Assembly (NCBI RefSeq): GCF_003952665.1
Contig: NZ_CP017946.1
Coordinates: 186,001-250,000 of the forward strand
DNA from: Bosea sp. Tri-49
Lineage (GTDB): Bacteria; Pseudomonadota; Alphaproteobacteria; Rhizobiales; Beijerinckiaceae
Direction of reading: 5' to 3'
Length of the DNA stretch: 64,000 nt
Shown: positions 18,141 to 27,099 of the stretch, piece by piece
How the letters are laid out: each line of letters starts with the position of its first letter
Position numbering within the stretch: the stretch's first letter is position 1
Notes under the pieces: generated by a model
Told to the model about the DNA's origin: nothing
Databases searched by the model: none
Seen by the model: only the letters and a program-made list of their open reading frames with translations
Position numbers and translations under genes: made by a program

Positions 18141-19151
18141 ATGGATTATCGCGCACTCGGCCGTTCCGGCCTCAAGGTCTCGCCGCTCTGCCTGGGCACG
18201 ATGATGTTCGGCGCGCAGACGGAGGAGGCCGATGCGCGCGCGATCATCGACAGTGCCGCCGAAGCCGGCATCAACTTCATCGACACGGCGGACGTCTATG
18301 CGGATGGGCGTTCGGAGGAGATTACCGGCCGCGCCATCGCCGACAACCGCCATGACTGGGTGCTGGCGACCAAGGCGGCGAATGCGATGGGCGAGGGGCC
18401 GAACCAGCGCGGGCTCTCGCGCAAATGGCTGCTCGAGGCCTGTAACGCCAGCCTGAAGCGGCTCGGCACGGATTTCATCGACATCTACTACCTGCACAAG
18501 GAGGATCACGAGACGCCTCTCGCCGAGACAATTCGGGCGATCGGCGACCTCGTGCGCGCCGGCAAGATCCGTTATTTCGGCGTCTCCAACTATCGCGGCT
18601 GGCGCGTCGCCGAGATCTGCCGGCTCTGCGACGAGCTCGGCATCGACCGGCCGGTGGTCAGCCAGCCCTATTACAACGCGATGAACCGCACGCCGGAGGT
18701 CGAGCATCTGCCGGCCTGCGGCTATTACGGGCTCGGCGTCGCCAGCTATTCGCCCCTGGCGCGCGGCGTGCTGACGGCGAAATACGAGCCCGGCCAGGCG
18801 CCGCCCGAAGGCACGCGGGCAGGGCGCGCCGACAAGCGCATCATGCAGACCGAATGGCGCGAGGAATCGCTCGTCATCGCCCGCACCATCGCCGACCATG
18901 CCGCGCGGCGGGGGCTGACGCCCGTGCAGTTCGCGGTCCGCTGGGTGCTGAACAACACGCTGCTGACCGCGGCGGTGGCGGGCCCACGCACCATGGAGCA
19001 GTGGCAGGGCTATCTTTCGGCGCTCTCGGTCGATTTCACCGCCGAGGACGAGGCGCTGGTCGATCGGCTGGTGCCGGCAGGCCATCCCTCGACGCCGGGC
19101 TATAGCGACCCGGCCTATCCGCTGGAGGGACGGGCGGCGCGGACGGGGTGA
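18141..19151 (+). CDS. Aldo/keto reductase
   Basis: 336 residues from the ATG at 18141 (MDYRALGRSGLKVSPLCLGTMMFG, the usual family start; the frame runs 9 codons further upstream). A TIM barrel with FIDTADVYADGRSEE (catalytic Asp/Tyr), the Lys of VLATKA, the His of YLHKED and the C-terminal VAGPRT phosphate-binding segment. An NADPH-dependent carbonyl reductase of the YajO/Gcy type; substrate unknown. It is divergent from the fliK-like gene. Confidence 0.9.
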   Translation: MDYRALGRSGLKVSPLCLGTMMFGAQTEEADARAIIDSAAEAGINFIDTADVYADGRSEEITGRAIADNRHDWVLATKAANAMGEGPNQRGLSRKWLLEACNASLKRLGTDFIDIYYLHKEDHETPLAETIRAIGDLVRAGKIRYFGVSNYRGWRVAEICRLCDELGIDRPVVSQPYYNAMNRTPEVEHLPACGYYGLGVASYSPLARGVLTAKYEPGQAPPEGTRAGRADKRIMQTEWREESLVIARTIADHAARRGLTPVQFAVRWVLNNTLLTAAVAGPRTMEQWQGYLSALSVDFTAEDEALVDRLVPAGHPSTPGYSDPAYPLEGRAARTG

Positions 19152-19167
19152 TAACGGCGCACCGCCC

Positions 19168-19255
19168 GTCATTGCGAGGAGCGAAAGCGACGAAGCAATC
19201 CAGGGCCGGCAGAGCTCTATGTCCCCCTGGATTGCTTCGCTGCGCTCGCAATGAC
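19168..19255. repeat. Intergenic inverted repeat, GTCATTGCGAG family, copy 2
   Basis: 88 bases beginning GTCATTGCGAGGAGCGAAAG and ending TGCGCTCGCAATGAC, with a variable loop of about 20 bases. The arms match copy 1 at 11853-11933 almost base for base while the loops differ. Like copy 1 it lies between convergent genes (aldo/keto reductase and DUF2000). Confidence 0.88.
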
Positions 19256-19265
19256 GGTGCAGTGT

Positions 19266-19676
19266 TCAAGGATGCAGCTTCAGCCCCTTGATCGCCTTGT
19301 CGACGGCCTTGCGCTCGCCATGCAGCGCGATGCCGACCAGGTCGAGCGCATCCGTCGCGACGGCTGCGACGGCGGCGCGATTGGCCTCGTCATGGCCGGT
19401 CGCGAACAGCTCTCGCGTGTAGAGCGAGGGCGTCAGGCCCGCTTCCCCGGCCCGGCGCAGGACGCGGGTGAGATCGGCCGAGGTCGCGGCGAAGATCAGG
19501 ATCGGCTGGCGCGCCAGCGGACCGTAGACCTTGCCCGAGCCGTCGCGGTAAGCTTCACCACCGAGTTCCGGCGCGGCGGCGACCAGCCCGCCCGACAGGA
19601 ACGCGGTGACGTTGAGCTTCTGCCAGGCGGCGAGCTCTTCTAGGACGATGATGGCAATCTTGGTGTCGAAGCGCAT
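19266..19676 (-). CDS. DUF2000 domain protein
   Basis: 136 residues from the ATG at 19676 (MRFDTKIAIIVLEELAAWQKLNVTAFLSGG). It resembles the DUF2000 family, whose fold is peptidyl-tRNA-hydrolase II-like but whose function is unknown. Sequence features include YGPLARQPILIFAA and LYTRELFATGHDEANR. Its start codon overlaps the start codon of the divergent AraC gene, so the two are almost certainly co-regulated. Confidence 0.82.
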   Translation of the reverse strand: MRFDTKIAIIVLEELAAWQKLNVTAFLSGGLVAAAPELGGEAYRDGSGKVYGPLARQPILIFAATSADLTRVLRRAGEAGLTPSLYTRELFATGHDEANRAAVAAVATDALDLVGIALHGERKAVDKAIKGLKLHP

Positions 19677-20559
19677 GCCGACAGCGATAGAACCCGCCGA
19701 GCCGGCCGGTCTTGAACGTTCGTGCGCGCTTGCCTCGCCCGGCGACTGGATCCGGACCGCGCCGGACGGGGAGGGCATCGAGCGGATCGAGGCCTTCTTC
19801 AGCGGCCATGCCTATGACACGCACCGGCACGACACCTACGCGATCGGATACACGATCAGCGGGGTGCAGAGCTTCGACTATCGTGGCGCGCAGCGGGATT
19901 CGACGCCGGGCGACCTGATCGTGCTGCATCCGGACGAGTTGCATAATGGCCGGGCCGGGATCGAGAGCGGATTCCGTTACCGGATGGCCTATGTCGAGCC
20001 CGGCCTGATCATGGCGGCGCTCGCCGGGCGCGCCAGCGCGATCCCGTTCATTGGCAATGCGGTCTGCCGCGATGGCAGCCTGATGCGGGCGCTGGTCGGC
20101 CTGCTCGGCGATGTCGAGCATGGGTTGGAGCCGCTGGAGCGCGATGCGGCGATCGGTGCGCTGGCCGAGGCGCTGCTCCGGCTCGACCCGTCCTGTGCAC
20201 TGGCGGGCGCGGAAACGATCGCCATGCGGGCCTGCGAGCGGGCGCGCGATGTCCTGAGCGAGAGCCGGGACGAGGCGATCGATTCGGCGATGCTGGAGGT
20301 GATCACCGGGCTCGACCGCTATGCGCTGGCGCGGCAGTTCCGCCGCCGCTACGGCACCAGCCCGCATCATTACCTGGTGATGCGCCGGCTGGAGCGGGCG
20401 CGATTGCTGATCCGCCGGGGCGAGGCGCTGGCCGAGGCTGCGGCAGCGAGCGGCTTTGCCGACCAGAGCCATATGACCCGGCATTTCCGCCGCGCTTATG
20501 GGCAATCGCCCGGGCGTTGGCGGGCGATGCAGGTCGGCGGTGTGCCTGAAGCCGCCTGA
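19675..20559 (+). CDS. AraC family transcriptional regulator
   Basis: 294 residues from the ATG at 19675. The N-terminal cupin has HAYDTHRHDTYAIGYTISG, typical of AraC sensing domains. The C-terminal ~90 residues carry two helix-turn-helix motifs (LDRYALARQFRRRYGTSPHHY and EAAAASGFADQSHMTRHFRR). The frame is open 23 codons upstream, but that part lies inside the DUF2000 gene. It probably controls the divergent DUF2000 gene and itself. AraC/DUF2000 neighbours are a recurrent pairing, as far as I recall. Confidence 0.88.
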   Translation: MPTAIEPAEPAGLERSCALASPGDWIRTAPDGEGIERIEAFFSGHAYDTHRHDTYAIGYTISGVQSFDYRGAQRDSTPGDLIVLHPDELHNGRAGIESGFRYRMAYVEPGLIMAALAGRASAIPFIGNAVCRDGSLMRALVGLLGDVEHGLEPLERDAAIGALAEALLRLDPSCALAGAETIAMRACERARDVLSESRDEAIDSAMLEVITGLDRYALARQFRRRYGTSPHHYLVMRRLERARLLIRRGEALAEAAAASGFADQSHMTRHFRRAYGQSPGRWRAMQVGGVPEAA

Positions 20560-20566
20560 GCGCGGC

Positions 20567-20890
20567 TCAGTTCAGGATGCAGAAGCCACCGACGACCACT
20601 TGCGAGCGGCACCAGATGCGCGGGTCTGCGGATTGTGTGCCGCGAAGATCGGCCGTCTCGACCGCGGCGGTGGCAGCGGGCGTCGCGATGCGGAGAGGCT
20701 GGCTCGCCGCGGCGTTCTGCGTCTGGCGGCTGCGCAGCGTCGGCGTGACCACGACATGGGAGCCGTCACGCTGGCCCTGGCCGGCATGGGTGGTGGACGA
20801 ACGGCCGCCACCGAAGCGGAATTTGGCGGCCTCGGCGCTTGCCGGCAGCAAAGCGACAGCGAGGGCGGCGACGGCGAGACGACGGATCAT
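20567..20890 (-). CDS. Small secreted protein of unknown function
   Basis: 107 residues from the ATG at 20890. The start MIRRLAVAALAVALLPASAEAA is a clear signal peptide. The mature part is short, Gly/Ser/Thr-rich, and ends RIWCRSQVVVGGFCILN with two cysteines that could form a disulfide. I recognise no family. It is convergent with the AraC gene and stands alone. Confidence 0.65.
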   Translation of the reverse strand: MIRRLAVAALAVALLPASAEAAKFRFGGGRSSTTHAGQGQRDGSHVVVTPTLRSRQTQNAAASQPLRIATPAATAAVETADLRGTQSADPRIWCRSQVVVGGFCILN

Positions 20891-20972
20891 GCCAGGCTCC
20901 ATTGCGCGGCATGATTGTGCCTGAGTGCGCCTTTCCTGCCCAGCAAAGCCTCAGCTCAGGCTAAGCAAGAGG

Positions 20973-21620
20973 TTAAGCGGGACGCGCAAGCTCTCCTGCC
21001 GCCGCATGCGGTGGGGCAAACGTTCCGGTCAAGCCGCCCCAGGCTGCCATGGCCCCTTGCGCCACCGCTTCGAGCTCGGCGCGGGACGCACCGTCGCGAG
21101 CGCGGACCGACATGCCCTGCTGCACGGTGCAGTAGAAGGCGGCGATGGCGGCCGGATCGCCTCCCGGCAGCTCGCCGCTGCCGATCGCGGCGCGCAGTCG
21201 CTCCTCCAGCACGCCCTGCATCTCGGCGCGTGCATCGCGCAAGGCGCGGCCGGCCTCTTCGCTGGTGCCTGCGGCATGGACGACGGAGAGCACGACCATG
21301 CAGCCCGCCGGCTTGCCGGGACGGCTGAACAGCGCGGCCGAGCGCATCAGATACATCTCGATCGCCTCGCGGACCGTTGGCGCGGCGGCGATGGCGGCGG
21401 CGAGCTCGGCGCCGTCGCAATCCTCGTACAGCGCCATCGCCTCGCGATAGAGCGCCTCCTTGCTGCCGAAGGCGGCATAGAGGCTCGGCGCATTGATGCC
21501 CATCGCCCCGGTGAGCTCGCTCATCGAGGTGCCCTGGAAGCCCTTCTCCCAGAACAGCAGCATCGCCTGTTCCAGGGCCTGCGCCCGGTCAAAGGCACGT
21601 GGTCGGCCTCGTTCGGCCAT
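20973..21620 (-). CDS. TetR family transcriptional regulator
   Basis: 215 residues from the ATG at 21620, which has AAAGGTGG upstream; a GTG three codons earlier is less likely. The N-terminal HTH reads GRPRAFDRAQALEQAMLLFW, then TSMSELTGAMGINAPSLYAA. The C-terminal part matches TetR ligand-binding domains of the SACE_7040/YezE type with Cys in AGCMVVL. It is divergent from an SDR gene, with two operator-like palindromes between them. Confidence 0.9.
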   Translation of the reverse strand: MAERGRPRAFDRAQALEQAMLLFWEKGFQGTSMSELTGAMGINAPSLYAAFGSKEALYREAMALYEDCDGAELAAAIAAAPTVREAIEMYLMRSAALFSRPGKPAGCMVVLSVVHAAGTSEEAGRALRDARAEMQGVLEERLRAAIGSGELPGGDPAAIAAFYCTVQQGMSVRARDGASRAELEAVAQGAMAAWGGLTGTFAPPHAAAGELARPA

Positions 21621-21634
21621 GATGGCCACCTTTC

Positions 21635-21707
21635 TGTATCGAGCGATAAATAAATTACTTGACGCAGCGAGGCAAGCGGGTCATCTATCTCTGTATCGAT
21701 CATTACA
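21635..21707. promoter_or_regulatory. Two TetR-type operator palindromes in a divergent promoter
   Basis: Two related 16-bp sites, TGTATCGAGCGATAAA (21635-21650) and TGTATCGATCATTACA (21692-21707), share TGTATCGA-C--TA-A. The second is a palindrome of the form TGTAnnGATCnnTACA. One lies just before the TetR start and the other 14 bases before the SDR start, so one regulator could repress both genes. Confidence 0.7.
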
Positions 21708-21721
21708 AATATGGGTGACCC

Positions 21722-22462
21722 ATGACGAAATTGGCGGGCAAGACAGCCCTGGTGACCGGCGGCAGCCGCGGCATTGGCGCGGCGACGGCTCTCAGGCTGG
21801 CGCAGGATGGGGCGGATGTGGCGCTGACCTATGAGCGCGCTCGTGACAAGGCGGAGGCCGTGGCCGTGCAGATACGGGCGCTCGGCCGCAAGGCCGTGGT
21901 GCTGCAGGCCGACAGTGCCGACCCGGTGGCGCTGACGGCGGCCGTCGACAAGGCGGCAGCCGAGCTCGGCGGGCTCGACATCCTCGTCAACAATGCCGGC
22001 ATCTGGCACTATGGCGAGGTCGGCAGCTGGGATCTCAAGGAGATCGACGCGATCATCGCGGTCAATGTCCGGGCAGTGATCGTCGCCTCGCAGGCAGCCG
22101 CGAAGCACCTGCCCGATGGCGGGCGGATCATCACCACCGGCTCATGCCTGGCCGAGCGCGTGATGGAGCCGGGCATCGCGCTCTATGCGATGAGCAAGGC
22201 GGCGCTGATCGGCTTCACCAAGGGCCTTGCCCGCGATCTCGGCCCGCGCGGCATCACCGTCAACGTCGTCCATCCCGGCTCGACCGACACCGACATGAAT
22301 CCGGCCGATAGCGAGCATGCCGAGGCGCAGCGCCAGCGCATGGCGATCCCGCGCTATGGCAAGGCCGAGGACATCGCCGGCCTCGTCGCCTATCTGGCGA
22401 GTGAGGAAGGGCGCTTCATCACCGGCGCGGGGATAGCCATCGATGGCGGGGTGAACACCTGA
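21722..22462 (+). CDS. Short-chain dehydrogenase/reductase, 3-oxoacyl-reductase (FabG) type
   Basis: 246 residues. TGGSRGIGAATALRLAQDGA binds the cofactor, NNAG is present, the catalytic Ser is in TTGSCLAER and Tyr/Lys are in YAMSKAA. The C-terminus FITGAGIAIDGGVNT is the classic SDR ending. It is an NAD(P)H-dependent oxidoreductase of unknown substrate, probably repressed by the divergent TetR regulator. RBS GGGTGACCC is weak. Confidence 0.92.
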   Translation: MTKLAGKTALVTGGSRGIGAATALRLAQDGADVALTYERARDKAEAVAVQIRALGRKAVVLQADSADPVALTAAVDKAAAELGGLDILVNNAGIWHYGEVGSWDLKEIDAIIAVNVRAVIVASQAAAKHLPDGGRIITTGSCLAERVMEPGIALYAMSKAALIGFTKGLARDLGPRGITVNVVHPGSTDTDMNPADSEHAEAQRQRMAIPRYGKAEDIAGLVAYLASEEGRFITGAGIAIDGGVNT

Positions 22463-22474
22463 GCGCTGTGGCGC

Positions 22475-23278
22475 TCAATGCCCGGGCAGCACGATGATCG
22501 TTGGCTTCGCCGGCAGCGCCGCCTTCGACAGCACAATCTCCGGCCGGTCGCGCCGCTCGACCGGCCAAAGATCCTGCGAGCGGCCGAGGAAGCGGTTGAG
22601 CGTGCCGCCGCCGAAGAAGTGCATGGGGATCATCACCCGGGCCTGCAGCGACTTCAGCACCTCCAGCATGCCTTCCTGGTCGAGCGTGTAGCTGCCGTCG
22701 ACCGGGAAGAGCACGATGTCGACCCGCCCGAGCGCGCGTAAGTGGCCGGGCTCGAGCGGGTGGTGGAGATGGCCGAGATGGGCGATGCAGAGCTCGCCGA
22801 TCTCGAAGACGAACATCGAATTTCCGTCGAAATCGGTGCCGCCGGAATAGGTGCGGATATTGGTCGGGACATTGCGGACACGGATGTCGCCAAGCGTGAC
22901 GTCGTGCGCCGCGGGGCCCTTGCCGGACGGGTCCCAGCCCGGCAGCACCTGCTTGATCGCCGGATCGGGCGCGCGCGAGTAATGCGTCGAATGCGCCTTG
23001 TTCATCGTGGCGATGTCGGGCGTCACCGGCGGGCGGACATAGTCGTTGTAGTCGGTCGCGATCTTCACCCCGCCCGGCGTCTCGATCAGGAAGGTGGCGT
23101 GGCCGATGAAGGTGAGCTTCACCTCGTCCTTGGCGAGGTTCACGCGCTGGATCGGCAGGCGATAGCTCGCCATTTCCGGCCGGCAGCCGGGCTCGTTCGC
23201 CTGGGCGAGGGCTGATGGCGCGAATGCGGGCGCCAGCAGCAGTGCCAGCCCCATCGCGGCTCGGGACAGAAAGCGCAT
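22475..23278 (-). CDS. Secreted metallo-beta-lactamase-fold hydrolase (UlaG-like)
   Basis: 267 residues from the ATG at 23278. The N-terminus MRFLSRAAMGLALLLAPAFA with SALA is a signal peptide. The mature part resembles UlaG-type MBL hydrolases (VKLTFIGHATFLIET, KIATDYNDY, AHLGHLHHPL, MIPMHFFGGGTLNRF). The first metal motif is unusual, NKAHSTHYSR rather than HxHxDH, so metal binding may differ. It is convergent with the SDR gene and divergent from ettA. Function unknown. Confidence 0.8.
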   Translation of the reverse strand: MRFLSRAAMGLALLLAPAFAPSALAQANEPGCRPEMASYRLPIQRVNLAKDEVKLTFIGHATFLIETPGGVKIATDYNDYVRPPVTPDIATMNKAHSTHYSRAPDPAIKQVLPGWDPSGKGPAAHDVTLGDIRVRNVPTNIRTYSGGTDFDGNSMFVFEIGELCIAHLGHLHHPLEPGHLRALGRVDIVLFPVDGSYTLDQEGMLEVLKSLQARVMIPMHFFGGGTLNRFLGRSQDLWPVERRDRPEIVLSKAALPAKPTIIVLPGH

Positions 23279-23471
23279 CGTTCCACTCCGCCCATTCGTC
23301 TGCCGCAGGCTGAGGCAAAAAGCCTGCCCGTGAAAGACCGGATATGCAGGGCTGGCGGAGTTGTGAGCGCCGGAGAGTTCTGAAGGTTGCGGCTCGGCAT
23401 CCGCCTCGCTACATACGCGCCAGATTTCCCCAAAGCCCGAACGCCAGTCGCAAGCGGAGCCCGCACGCCCC

Positions 23472-25124
<1,653 letters not shown>

Positions 25125-25142
25125 GCGGTTGGTGCAGGATTC

Positions 25143-25180
25143 AAAAAGGCCCGCGCTCCGGAAACGGGGCGCGGGCTTTT
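25143..25180 (+). terminator. Terminator of ettA, left copy of a direct repeat
   Basis: An 11-bp stem (GCCCGCGCTCC with GGGGCGCGGGC, 25149-25159 and 25166-25176) is followed by TTTTCTGTTCTTT. A copy with 30 of 32 bases identical and the same orientation occurs at 27036-27067, on the far side of the accessory genes. Confidence 0.88.
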
Positions 25181-25222
25181 CTGTTCTTTGAGAAGTTGTT
25201 TCAGATTCGAGCTACCCGGCGC

Positions 25223-25534
25223 TCAGCCGGTCCTTGTGCGGATTTGCCGCTCTGCGGCGGCAAGCGCAGCCCTCGCCTCGGCAAGTGCGGTCATGGCGGC
25301 GTTGGCCGCCTTTCCGCTCAGATAGGGCCCGGGAGCAGGCAGCTCATCAGGCGCAGCCGAAGCCACCCACCCATAGGTAATGCCTGCGGCAATTTCTGCG
25401 ATGCGACCGCCATTGACGCCAAACCATGACGCGATGTCATGCTGCCGATCGCCCCGAACGAGCATGCCCTTCACCTGTGCTGCATCAGTTTCGGTGAGGT
25501 GGATGCCGCTGGGCTTAGCGCGGCGCCGGTTCAT
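25223..25534 (-). CDS. Small helix-turn-helix protein of the accessory island
   Basis: 103 residues from the ATG at 25534, with GGAGGG 8 bases upstream. The segment VKGMLVRGDRQHDIASWFGV, continuing NGGRIAEIAAG, looks like a resolvase- or sigma-type helix-turn-helix. The C-terminal 35 residues are an Ala-rich helix (AANAAMTALAEARAALAAAERQIR). Its start is 14 bases after the stop of the DGQHR-like gene, so the two form an operon. I recall similar short proteins from rhizobial accessory regions but know no function. It may regulate the island promoter at 26859. Confidence 0.72.
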   Translation of the reverse strand: MNRRRAKPSGIHLTETDAAQVKGMLVRGDRQHDIASWFGVNGGRIAEIAAGITYGWVASAAPDELPAPGPYLSGKAANAAMTALAEARAALAAAERQIRTRTG

Positions 25535-25548
25535 ATGGACAGCCCTCC

Positions 25549-26739
25549 TCACGCGAGCACCCGTTCGGTGGTGGGCTTTTGAAGCACACCGTCTTTGATT
25601 GCTTTGTAGACAAGTGAGCCGCTCTCCTTCGGCCCGCCGAGCGTCACAGCACCAGTCAGACTCTTCTTGGCACCCACCGCCGCCCAATGGTTGCCGCGGC
25701 TCCAATCTACGGAGCCAAGGTGCTTTTGAGCAGCAATATGGAAAGCGTGCTCAAGCGCCGCGGGTGTCAGTTGATTGTGAAAGTCTTCGCCGGCCACTTC
25801 CTGCCATACATCGCGGCCGATCGCGCCGATTGCCGCCCACACGGCTGGAGCCGAGGCGAACGTGTACTCCCGCTCATGTGCTGCGAGCGCTCCGTTCAGG
25901 GCGTCAGTGGCGGCCGTGTACCAGGCCTTCGCTGCAAATTCTTGCTCGATAAAATCTTCTTCGCTGATCTCCACCGACTTAGTCTGATTCTGCACGCCAC
26001 CGATGCCTTGATTAAAGCAAACTACCGAGGTGCGGAGCGCCGAGATCGTGACGACTTCCTTGTCTGATTTGCTGAGCTGGCGCTTCTGTCGGTTGACCAA
26101 CCCCGACAGGGCTGGGACCGACTTCTCGATACTTTTGGCGAGTCGGGTGGCGTCGTCTCGGTTGTCGAGCCCGATCGCCATTGACGTCGTGACCTTAACT
26201 CCCTCTGAGTTGCAGTCGGAGAAGACCTGAGCGGCGTCATCCTCAGGGATGCCGTGAATGATAGCCACTTTAACCTTCGTCTTGTCGAGGAGCCCAGGCG
26301 CTAGCCCTTCGGCAAGATTGCGAGCCGTGGTTTGTGTGTCGCCATCAAGAGCGACGAGCTTCAAGTCGTGCGGAACGATGGCCCAGGCCAGACCGGTCTG
26401 CGAATCCACCTCGACGCGAAGCTTGCGCGGCGACCATAGGACGATCTGCGGCGTGAAGCCCTCACCAGTCTTCGTCTTGCGGATGATGTACTTCGCGTAG
26501 GGCTCTACGTTGCGCCTCTTCGCGCCGGTAATAAGGCGCTGTACGCGAGCGCGAAGATCGGCCACCGGAGCCAGGTCAGTATTGTACTTAGCGAGCGTGC
26601 CCTCAAGCCGACGCGGGTCGGGGACCATGGCCTTGAAGAGACCGTGGTTCAGGACGCCTTGGAATTCATGATCATCCACACTGGAACCAAAAACGGGAAA
26701 CCCGTCGGCGAGGGGCGGATCGGGGAGGTTAATCTGCAT
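25549..26739 (-). CDS. DGQHR/DndB-like domain protein of the accessory island
   Basis: 396 residues from the ATG at 26739; an in-frame GTG at 26787 is possible. The core resembles the DGQHR/DndB superfamily: VPHDLKLVALDGDTQTTARN where the eponymous DGQHR would stand (DGDTQ here), then AAQVFSDCNSEGVKVTTSMA, like the 'FsDlN...k.tks' motif of DndB, and AIGLDNRDDATRLAKSI. DndB represses the phosphorothioation genes, and relatives occur in defence islands. No dndA/C/D/E or nuclease gene is here. Base composition is visibly lower in GC than the neighbours, which suggests transfer. Function inferred only at superfamily level. Confidence 0.62.
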   Translation of the reverse strand: MQINLPDPPLADGFPVFGSSVDDHEFQGVLNHGLFKAMVPDPRRLEGTLAKYNTDLAPVADLRARVQRLITGAKRRNVEPYAKYIIRKTKTGEGFTPQIVLWSPRKLRVEVDSQTGLAWAIVPHDLKLVALDGDTQTTARNLAEGLAPGLLDKTKVKVAIIHGIPEDDAAQVFSDCNSEGVKVTTSMAIGLDNRDDATRLAKSIEKSVPALSGLVNRQKRQLSKSDKEVVTISALRTSVVCFNQGIGGVQNQTKSVEISEEDFIEQEFAAKAWYTAATDALNGALAAHEREYTFASAPAVWAAIGAIGRDVWQEVAGEDFHNQLTPAALEHAFHIAAQKHLGSVDWSRGNHWAAVGAKKSLTGAVTLGGPKESGSLVYKAIKDGVLQKPTTERVLA

Positions 26740-26825
26740 ATCGCGTGCTTTCTGTTGGCGGTTGAATTTCGCCGCGAGACGGAGCACACTAATTGCGTCA
26801 CCAAACGTGAGCTCGTCTCGCGGTG

Positions 26826-26857
26826 CCCGTCGCTTCGAAAGAGGCGGCGGGTTTTTT
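26826..26857 (+). terminator. Hairpin with T-tract in the leader of the DGQHR-like gene
   Basis: CCCGTCGC (26826-26833) pairs with GCGGCGGG (26844-26851, one G-T pair) and is followed rightward by TTTTTT. Read rightward it is a terminator with no gene to terminate. Read leftward it would be a hairpin at the very 5' end of the DGQHR-like mRNA. Either role is possible. Confidence 0.5.
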
Positions 26858-26858
26858 C

Positions 26859-26902
26859 ATTATGGGTCTAACTCGAGATGCGCGTCAATCACCTCGAGTT
26901 AG
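26859..26902 (-). promoter_or_regulatory. Leftward promoter overlapped by a perfect inverted-repeat operator
   Basis: On the minus strand, TTGACG (26883-26888) and CATAAT (26859-26864) are separated by 18 bases, a good sigma-70-type promoter for the DGQHR-like gene. A perfect 10-bp inverted repeat, CTAACTCGAG (26868-26877) and CTCGAGTTAG (26893-26902), has one arm in the spacer and the other just upstream of -35. Binding there would block RNA polymerase. Confidence 0.68.
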
Positions 26903-27031
26903 GTTTAGTTCGATTTTTTACCGCCCGAGCTAAGTGAGGGTGTTTCACACGCCTTTCTTGCGCTCCCCGAGTTCTGCTTTGCTAGCCTATTGTCGCGCTC
27001 GTGATGAGGTGAGCCACTGCCAGCGGAATCG

Positions 27032-27072
27032 AAAAGCCCGCGCTCCGGAGACCGGGCGCGGGCTTTTTCTTT
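27032..27072. terminator. Bidirectional terminator, right copy of the ettA terminator repeat
   Basis: Stem GCCCGCGCTC/GGGCGCGGGC with TTTTTCTTTT on the right and AAAA on the left, so it can stop transcription both ways. It differs from the ettA terminator at only 2 of 32 positions (27036-27067 against 25149-25180). It lies 28 bases beyond the stop of the leftward SDR gene. Confidence 0.82.
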
Positions 27073-27099
27073 TGAAGGGCCTTAACGCTCTCTCCCGAT

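Larger units (their letters stand above)
26740..27099. other. Gene-free stretch upstream of the DGQHR-like gene
   Basis: No convincing gene. It holds the leftward promoter with its inverted-repeat operator, the leader hairpin, a third partial CCCGAGCTAAG motif near 26925, and the right copy of the ettA-type terminator. The sequence is AT-richer than the chromosome around it up to about 26990. Confidence 0.7.
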
